10,476 nucleotides of DNA, taken from an uncultured Desulfomonile sp. Its GTDB lineage: Bacteria; Desulfobacterota; Desulfomonilia; Desulfomonilales; Desulfomonilaceae. This document shows positions 5,761 to 10,476 of the stretch, one piece after another. Within the stretch, counting starts at the first letter, position 1. Every line of letters starts with the position of its first letter. Under the pieces are notes generated by a model, which did no database searches, was not told the DNA's origin, and worked only from the letters and a program-made list of their open reading frames with translations. The stretch is from NCBI GenBank assembly GCA_937915285.1, contig CALDNG010000130.1:1-10476 (forward strand), written 5' to 3'. The translations under genes were made by a program, and so were the position numbers.

Positions 5761-6945
5761 TTATACTTTTTCTACAATTAAAGCGGCTCCCATTCCTCCG
5801 CCGACGCACAGGGTTGCCAAACCTCGTTTTACATCAGGTCTCCTTTTCATTTCGTGGACGAGGGTTGTCAGAATTCTGGCTCCCGAAGCTCCAATGGGGT
5901 GTCCGAGCGCTATTGCTCCACCGTTAAGGTTTACCTTACTCATGTCCAGTTTGAGGTCTTTCGAGCATGCCAGCGCCTGAGCGGCGAATGCCTCGTTAGC
6001 CTCTATCAGATCAATGTCATCCATGGACAGACCGGCCTTTTCCAGGGCCTTTCTGGTAGAGGGAATGGGGCCTAGTCCCATCACTTTCGGATCTACACCG
6101 GCCGAGGCGTAAGAAAGGATTTTCACCAGTGGTTTCATGTTCATTGCAGCGGCAGCCTCCGCGGAGGTGACCAGAATGGCGGCAGCCCCATCGTTAATGC
6201 CGGATGCGTTGCCAGCGGTGACTGTCCCGTCTTTTTTGAAGGCCGGTTTGAGTTTTGCGAGAGCCTCAATTTTTGTACCTGCCCGAGGATGTTCATCGGT
6301 GTCAAAAACTTTGGGATCTCCTTTTCGCTGGGGAATCAATACCGGGACAATTTCGTCCTTGAAGCGGCCCTGCTCTATTGCCGCCACAGCGTTTAACTGG
6401 CTTCTTAAACCAAACTCATCCTGTTCCTGTCTCGACAGATTGAACTGCTGGGCAACATTTTCGGCGGTCACACCCATGTGATAGTTATTAAATATTTCCC
6501 ATAGACCATCATGAATCATGAGGTCCAGCATGACGTTATCGTTCATCCTGGCGCCCCATCGGGCAGCTTTCACGGCGTAGGGAGCTGCCGACATGTTCTC
6601 GCAGCCTCCTGCCACTATAACTTCTGCGTCGTCCGCCTTTATGCATTGCGCCGCTAAAGATACTGACCTCAGTCCCGATGCGCAGACCTTGTTGATGGTC
6701 ATCGCAGGAACTTCCTGAGGAATTCCGGCCTTGATCAATACCTGACGTGCAACGTTTTGTCCCTGGCCCGCCTGCAAAACGCAGCCATAAATCAGTTCGT
6801 CAATTCTAGCCGGGTCGACTCCAGTCCTCTTGATGAGTTCTTTTACGGCCAGCGTTCCGAGTTCGACTGCAGAAACACCCGCCAATGATCCCCCAAAGGA
6901 ACCCACCGGAGTTCTCACGGCGTCCACTATTACAACATCCTTCAT
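5761..6945 (-). CDS. Thiolase (acetyl-CoA C-acetyltransferase type)
   Basis: A complete 394-residue cytoplasmic thiolase, the usual length for the family. It catalyses the reversible reaction 2 acetyl-CoA <-> acetoacetyl-CoA + CoA, or cleavage of longer 3-ketoacyl-CoA; chain-length preference cannot be read from the sequence. The nucleophile is C88 in [10 protein letters not shown], the NEAF motif is at 317-320, H349 is in [12 protein letters not shown], and the second catalytic cysteine C380 is in CVGGGMG. All expected catalytic residues are present. I chose the ATG at 6945, giving [19 protein letters not shown], because GGAGG (complement 6951-6955) is 5 bases upstream; the ATG four codons earlier overlaps that site. 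No other beta-oxidation, butyrate or PHB gene is in the window. It lies 118 bases behind the TAXI receptor gene on the same strand. Confidence 0.95.
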   Translation of the reverse strand: MKDVVIVDAVRTPVGSFGGSLAGVSAVELGTLAVKELIKRTGVDPARIDELIYGCVLQAGQGQNVARQVLIKAGIPQEVPAMTINKVCASGLRSVSLAAQCIKADDAEVIVAGGCENMSAAPYAVKAARWGARMNDNVMLDLMIHDGLWEIFNNYHMGVTAENVAQQFNLSRQEQDEFGLRSQLNAVAAIEQGRFKDEIVPVLIPQRKGDPKVFDTDEHPRAGTKIEALAKLKPAFKKDGTVTAGNASGINDGAAAILVTSAEAAAAMNMKPLVKILSYASAGVDPKVMGLGPIPSTRKALEKAGLSMDDIDLIEANEAFAAQALACSKDLKLDMSKVNLNGGAIALGHPIGASGARILTTLVHEMKRRPDVKRGLATLCVGGGMGAALIVEKV

Positions 6946-7038
6946 GCGGTCCTCCATTCAGCGCTAAAACATTTCAGGTTTATCGGGAATTTCTAGATAT
7001 GAATACAGATTTTTACCACATTTTAAGCCCCTATAACA

Positions 7039-7067
7039 ATACTAGGTTCATCAGTGAAAGTCTTCAA
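7039..7067 (-). promoter_or_regulatory. Candidate promoter of the thiolase
   Basis: On the minus strand TTGAAG (complement 7062-7067, overlapping the TAXI stop codon) is followed after 17 bases by TAGTAT (complement 7039-7044); each matches consensus at four of six positions. This would let the thiolase be expressed separately from the TAXI gene, with a leader of about 87 bases. Weak evidence. Confidence 0.28.
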
Positions 7068-8101
7068 TCTGCGCACAACTCATCAGGGACACGCAGATTC
7101 CGTTCGCGGTAATATTGAACTGCCCCTGGATGAAGTGGGATCTTCAGACTGGAAAAGGCCCGGTCCAGAGAGAGTTGAGCGCAGGCCGGATGGATTTTTG
7201 TCATGTAATCGATACTTGCATACAATGTCTTGGTCAGTTCGTATATTACCTGTTTATCAATTTGTGATGATGTCACCAGGATGTTGTTTTGGCCGAACGT
7301 CCGCACACTGGCATCCTGCCCGGGATAGGTTCCCGCCGGAATGCTCATCGGAAACACGGTTGGCATAGCCTCTCGACTCAGAGATAATGTGTCATTTTCG
7401 GGTATTTCCAGAAACCCTACCTGGCCTGGATTCTGCTGAATCAGAAAATTCACGGTTGGTATGGGTAAGCCTCCTGAAAAACCCAGCGCCTGAACGGTTC
7501 CCGATTTCCATGCGTCTAAAGCTGCTACATTGGACACAGACCTGACTTTTACCTCTGGTTTGGGGGTTGTCATTTCTCTGAGAAGTTGTTCCAGAATGTA
7601 TTTGCTTGAGCCATCAGGAAGTCCTGTCGCAATTGTCAAGCCGTCCAGGTCCTGCAGGGTTCCAGTACGCAAACTGTCAGATCTGACCAGAAGATGCATT
7701 ACATCCGACCACAGACAGGTCACCGCCCTTAACCTGGTTTCGGGCCTTTGGAGATAAGGTCCCTGCCCATTGTAGGCGCTAAAACAAAAAAACTCGTCCA
7801 CCATTATCAAGTCGGCGTCCGATATCCTTATTGCCTCAATGTTTTCCCGTGATCCCTCAGATATGGCGGCAGATACCCTGATGCCAAGGTTCTTCAGTCG
7901 TGTGGTCCATAGTGACGCCAATCCCAGCCCAACCTGATAATCCACGCTTCCAGGAAGGCCTGTTGCCAATAACAGGCTGATGCGGCTTGATTTAGTCGGA
8001 CGCGCCAAAGTAGGGTCGGATAAAAACAATATAGCCATCAGGAAGCATATGATCGGCGCCAGGTAGAGGAAACTCCTAATCAGTCTGGTTAGCTTTCGCA
8101 T
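7064..8101 (-). CDS. TAXI-family TRAP transporter solute-binding protein
   Basis: A 345-residue exported receptor of the TAXI (TRAP-associated extracytoplasmic immunogenic) family. An N-terminal hydrophobic signal or anchor (about 9-28, possible cleavage after L-A near residue 33) precedes the binding fold. Family-like features are the early LLLATGLPGSVDYQVGLGLASLW segment, the SAAISEGSRENIEAIRISDADLIMV segment corresponding to the family's S-x-x-N-hydrophobic pattern, and the LDGLTIATGLPDGSS phosphate-loop-like turn. TAXI receptors deliver small carboxylic or amino acids to a TRAP membrane subunit, but no such subunit is in the window. The start is the ATG at 8101, with GAGG (complement 8107-8110) 5 bases upstream. 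It is divergent from the CAP-domain gene and directly upstream of the thiolase, with no clear terminator between. The substrate is unknown. Confidence 0.8.
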   Translation of the reverse strand: MRKLTRLIRSFLYLAPIICFLMAILFLSDPTLARPTKSSRISLLLATGLPGSVDYQVGLGLASLWTTRLKNLGIRVSAAISEGSRENIEAIRISDADLIMVDEFFCFSAYNGQGPYLQRPETRLRAVTCLWSDVMHLLVRSDSLRTGTLQDLDGLTIATGLPDGSSKYILEQLLREMTTPKPEVKVRSVSNVAALDAWKSGTVQALGFSGGLPIPTVNFLIQQNPGQVGFLEIPENDTLSLSREAMPTVFPMSIPAGTYPGQDASVRTFGQNNILVTSSQIDKQVIYELTKTLYASIDYMTKIHPACAQLSLDRAFSSLKIPLHPGAVQYYRERNLRVPDELCAD

Positions 8102-8171
8102 CTAGTCCTCGCGCCTCTACCTGTTTTTCTACTTAAATGAATACTATTTATGATTTCAGGTCAATTAGTTA

Positions 8172-8200
8172 TTGAAGATAATAAATGCATTATGTAAACT
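8172..8200 (+). promoter_or_regulatory. Candidate promoter of the CAP-domain gene
   Basis: TTGAAG (8172-8177) is followed after 17 bases by TAAACT (8195-8200), each a four-out-of-six match. Transcription would begin about 100 bases before the ATG at 8306. It is the best pair I find in the divergent region, but both boxes are weak. Confidence 0.3.
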
Positions 8201-8277
8201 CTTTGGGGACGTATCATAGGCGCCACACGGATTAGTTTGGGCATTATTTTCAAACGTTCCTGACAGGGTCTCCTGGC

Positions 8278-8289
8278 GACAATATTGTC
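8278..8289. promoter_or_regulatory. 12-bp perfect palindrome upstream of the CAP gene
   Basis: GACAATATTGTC is a perfect 12-base palindrome ending 17 bases before the ATG at 8306. Its position between promoter and start codon would suit an operator for a dimeric repressor. No regulator gene is visible in the window. Confidence 0.35.
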
Positions 8290-8305
8290 TTCTACACGGA
8301 TAAGC

Positions 8306-8944
8306 ATGGGACATAGCGTCATCTACCGGTACTTGGTTCTTTATTTACTGGTTCTGGCTTTTTTGCTCCCGGAACACGCTGCGAGTCAGCGGACTATGGA
8401 TGCCATAGAGGCCTCTGAAAATGTTGCAATTAAGCAACAATACCCGTTTTGTCTACCGCCATCCGCCGGCATGGTCCACAATTTAGCTTCTTTATCCAGC
8501 CCTGTAAACAGGGTTGTCAGAACCAAGACGGATGATGAGGTAGGGCCTTTGCTCTTTGAGATTACGAACAAAGAGCGACAGAGAAACGGACTTAAACCCC
8601 TAAGACTTAGTTCAAAACTGTGCGACCTTGCGGCATTGCACAGTTCTGACATGTGCGCAGCTAGAAAACTGGCTCATGAGTCTGACGCATTCCCCAAGGG
8701 GAGACGTAAGTTTAAGGAGCGCATGACTGGCATCGGCTTGACAGCAGGGGCCGAAAACATTGCTTTTTTCAGTCTGTTGAATGATAATAAGAAACTTGCA
8801 ACCGAGGTAGTAAAGGGTTGGATGGAGAGTCCACAACATCGGGAAAATATCCTTAACAACTCCTTCAGCCATGTCGGTTTTGGCACTTTTGTCTGTGCGA
8901 ATGGTTTGGTGTATATCACACAGCTTTTTTCTGACAAACCTTGA
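8306..8944 (+). CDS. Exported CAP/SCP-domain protein (YkwD-like)
   Basis: A 212-residue protein with a signal peptide (residues 1-27, hydrophobic core YLVLYLLVLAFLL, likely cleavage after HAAS) and a CAP/SCP domain at about residues 80-210. CAP signatures seen are NKERQRNGLKPL, LHSSDMC (H112), GAENIA (E150), GWMESPQHRENIL, and the terminal SHVGFG (H189), which together supply the conserved His/Glu cavity residues. Bacterial members of this family are secreted; some act on the cell wall or in spores, but their chemistry is largely unknown. Four cysteines remain in the mature part (C49, C106, C117, C197), so disulfides are possible. I chose the ATG at 8306, with GGA (8298-8300) 5 bases upstream; the ribosome binding site is weak and a TTG at 8285 is an alternative that would add seven residues. 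Confidence 0.88.
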   Translation: MGHSVIYRYLVLYLLVLAFLLPEHAASQRTMDAIEASENVAIKQQYPFCLPPSAGMVHNLASLSSPVNRVVRTKTDDEVGPLLFEITNKERQRNGLKPLRLSSKLCDLAALHSSDMCAARKLAHESDAFPKGRRKFKERMTGIGLTAGAENIAFFSLLNDNKKLATEVVKGWMESPQHRENILNNSFSHVGFGTFVCANGLVYITQLFSDKP

Positions 8945-8968
8945 AGCGGACGATTAAAAGAATACCGA

Positions 8969-9028
8969 ATGTTCAGGCTACTCATTTTGATAGCTATTTT
9001 AGTCAACGTGGTTCCAGCTATATTCTGA
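8969..9028 (+). CDS. Possible 19-residue hydrophobic microprotein
   Basis: An ATG at 8969 opens a short frame reading MFRLLILIAILVNVVPAIF and ending with TGA at 9026-9028. It is wholly hydrophobic after one Arg, as expected of a single-span membrane peptide, and its stop overlaps the GAGG ribosome binding site (9027-9030) of the lipoprotein gene, which would suit translational coupling. Against it, the upstream ribosome binding site is poor and the length is within chance. Treat as a guess. Confidence 0.2.
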   Translation: MFRLLILIAILVNVVPAIF

Positions 9029-9040
9029 GGTTTTTGAGAG

Positions 9041-9343
9041 ATGACTAACAGAGTCCATTTGTTTTTGGTTGTTTCAATATCTCTGTTATATTTGTCTGGA
9101 TGCTCAACTACGACTGTATCGGAAAAAAAAGAGTCTGTTACTGGTCGTCCTGGAATTCTGGAGGAAGACATCACGACCAGCCCCAGTGCAGCGAAGAGCG
9201 ATAGAGCCCCGGTGGATTCGCCTTCGTCCGGCATACAGACTTCACCTCCGGGATGGTCATCAAACACACAACCTCAGCCCCAGCTTGATCAATCCTCATC
9301 CACCAGGACCCCTCGCAGATTTCAATGGAAAGATAACCGCTGA
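9041..9343 (+). CDS. Small Ser/Pro-rich lipoprotein
   Basis: A 100-residue lipoprotein precursor. The N-terminus has a short basic part, a hydrophobic segment (residues 6-18) and the lipobox L-S-G-C with the acylated cysteine at C21. Serine at +2 means no inner-membrane retention signal by the E. coli rule, so outer-membrane anchoring is likely. The mature part (22-100) is Ser/Thr/Pro/Gln-rich, lacks any recognisable domain and ends basic (RRFQWKDNR); it looks disordered and may act as a spacer or envelope contact. GAGG at 9027-9030 lies 10 bases before the ATG. It follows the CAP gene by 96 bases on the same strand with no clear terminator between, so co-transcription is plausible. No family is recognised. 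Confidence 0.75.
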   Translation: MTNRVHLFLVVSISLLYLSGCSTTTVSEKKESVTGRPGILEEDITTSPSAAKSDRAPVDSPSSGIQTSPPGWSSNTQPQPQLDQSSSTRTPRRFQWKDNR

Positions 9344-9500
9344 CCTTGGGTCGGAGATTTTTCCAATATATCAGGAACATGTGTTGCTTTGATTTGTCAT
9401 TAAAGGGTGTTTGTTCTTATGAATTATTTTATTGCGCCGGCATATCGATCTTGTACGGCTTTCTGTTTTATTGGTGGTATGTGATCCGGGAGACCAATTA

Positions 9501-10476
9501 ATGTCTGAAATCCTTCTCAGCGCACCCTTCCTTTTCGTCTGCGCAACTAATTTTTGTTTGTTCCTGGTAGTTTCGACCTGGAGTCTCCTACCGGTTTTCG
9601 TGGTTGAGATGGGTGGGGCCACCGCTGACGTGGGAGTTTTAATGGGGTCCATAGGTGTCACTTCACTGGGTTCACTCCCTCTAATCGCTCCGCTCATAGA
9701 CCGTTATGGACGCAAACTATTTATACTTTCCGGTATACTGGTCATAGGTGTATCGAACATAGGTTTCATGCTTTTCGACGAATATTCTGATCTGATGATA
9801 GTTGTCCGACTGCTTCAGGGGGTTGCCTTCGCCGCATGTTTTAATGGTTGCGCCACAGCCATAGTTGATATCCTTCCAGGAAACATTCGCGGACGAGGAA
9901 TCGGCCTTTTTGGAATTTCAGGTTCACTAGCCGTAGCCGTAGGCCCCTTTGTTGGCGAGCAGGCCATTCTCAGGCATGGCTTCGACTCATATTTCTACCT
10001 ATTGACGGCATTCGGTCTCATCGGGTTTTTATTTGCTATTTTCATCAAGGAAAAATCCCACGAGAGCCGCAACAAGGGGAACCTGCCTGGATTCTTCCTA
10101 ACAGCCTTTAATGGGGGCCATATTGGAATGATGGTCCTTGCGGCCGTCTTCGGTTCGGGCTTCGCGGCTATGAACACTTTTCTCCCACTTCAGGCAAAAC
10201 ACCTTCACCTTCAGGCTGGGCTCTTCTTCACTTCTTATGGGGTCAGCCTCGTATTAGTCCGCCTTTTTCTAGGAGGACTCGCAGACCGTTTGGACCGAGA
10301 CAGACTCATATTCGGCTGCCTGATTGCTTTCGGCTTTCTTCTTATCCTGACATCACAGATTACCGTGATGGTTCAGACTGTCTTTCTCGGGGCCTTGTTC
10401 GGGATATGCCAGGGGCTGTCCTACCCTGCGATGATGGCACGGATGGTCGATAAGTCAGCTGAAAGCAATCGCGGAG
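9501..10476 (+). CDS. Major facilitator superfamily transporter, 3' end outside the window (partial)
   Basis: An uninterrupted frame from the ATG at 9501 to the right edge gives 325 residues of an inner-membrane MFS carrier; a full protein would be near 390-410. GGGAG (9488-9492) lies 8 bases before the ATG. Visible MFS signatures are motif A between TM2 and TM3 (PLIDRYGRK), motif B in TM4 (RLLQGVAFAA), a motif C-like glycine-rich TM5 (GISGSLAVAVGPFVG) and the second-half motif A (GGLADRLDRDR). Motif C is typical of antiporters, which hints at drug or metabolite efflux, but the substrate cannot be inferred. It follows the lipoprotein gene by 157 bases and may have its own promoter there, although I find no convincing -35/-10 pair. 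Confidence 0.88.
   Translation, partial: MSEILLSAPFLFVCATNFCLFLVVSTWSLLPVFVVEMGGATADVGVLMGSIGVTSLGSLPLIAPLIDRYGRKLFILSGILVIGVSNIGFMLFDEYSDLMIVVRLLQGVAFAACFNGCATAIVDILPGNIRGRGIGLFGISGSLAVAVGPFVGEQAILRHGFDSYFYLLTAFGLIGFLFAIFIKEKSHESRNKGNLPGFFLTAFNGGHIGMMVLAAVFGSGFAAMNTFLPLQAKHLHLQAGLFFTSYGVSLVLVRLFLGGLADRLDRDRLIFGCLIAFGFLLILTSQITVMVQTVFLGALFGICQGLSYPAMMARMVDKSAESNRG

Noticed and set aside
8674..9267. 197-codon open frame on the minus strand
   Set aside because: It lies antisense across the CAP gene and the lipoprotein gene, both of which have clear domain or signal features; its translation shows no domain and it has no good ribosome binding site.
9419..9484. 21-codon frame just before the MFS gene, as a leader peptide
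   Set aside because: The nearest AAAGGG is 11 bases or more from its ATG, the peptide has no runs of a regulatory amino acid, and no attenuator hairpin follows it.
1..10476. CRISPR arrays, tRNA or rRNA genes, insertion sequences
   Set aside because: No regularly spaced repeats with unique spacers, no tRNA- or rRNA-like stretches and no transposase or terminal repeats were seen; the only periodic repeats are the coding ankyrin units.

Overview
The window looks like chromosomal DNA of a mid-GC Gram-negative bacterium. Two things point to a Gram-negative cell: an outer-membrane-type lipoprotein signal and several Sec-type periplasmic exports. The gene mix is a small RRM-type RNA-binding protein, free-standing ankyrin proteins, a TAXI-type TRAP solute receptor, a biosynthetic/degradative thiolase and a MacB/FtsX-type permease. 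This fits Desulfobacterota (former Deltaproteobacteria), but that is inference from gene families, not from a marker gene. There are no rRNA or tRNA genes, no CRISPR array, no transposase and no integrase.

Layout, left to right. A minus-strand gene begins at the left edge (only six codons present). It is divergent from a plus-strand RRM RNA-binding protein (413-730) that has a long structured leader and a clear rho-independent terminator. Next come two tandem ankyrin-repeat proteins (1061-1636, 1743-2417) that are paralogues of each other. They converge on a minus-strand, lysine/methionine-rich exported helical protein (2605-3156), with a strong stem-loop between. Divergent from that is an exported TPR protein (3544-4032) with a good sigma70-type promoter. 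A 359-base gene-free stretch follows, holding inverted repeats.

The middle is a minus-strand block read right to left: a TAXI-family substrate-binding protein (7064-8101), a thiolase (5761-6945) and a MacB/FtsX-type ABC permease (4392-5558). The first two are 118 bases apart with no visible terminator between them. The permease is set off from the thiolase by a stem-loop. Neither the TAXI receptor nor the ABC permease has its usual partners (TRAP membrane subunit, ATPase) in view.

The right end is a plus-strand block: an exported CAP/SCP-domain protein (8306-8944), a small Ser/Pro-rich lipoprotein (9041-9343) and an MFS transporter (9501 to the window edge, incomplete).

I see no single obvious new defence or mobile system. 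The most distinctive features are the ankyrin pair with its two-repeat (66-residue) higher-order period, the exported protein with a four-fold helical motif, and the structured leader of the RRM gene. Many genes have envelope or export signals: the lysine-rich protein, TPR, TAXI, CAP and lipoprotein gene products, plus two membrane transporters.
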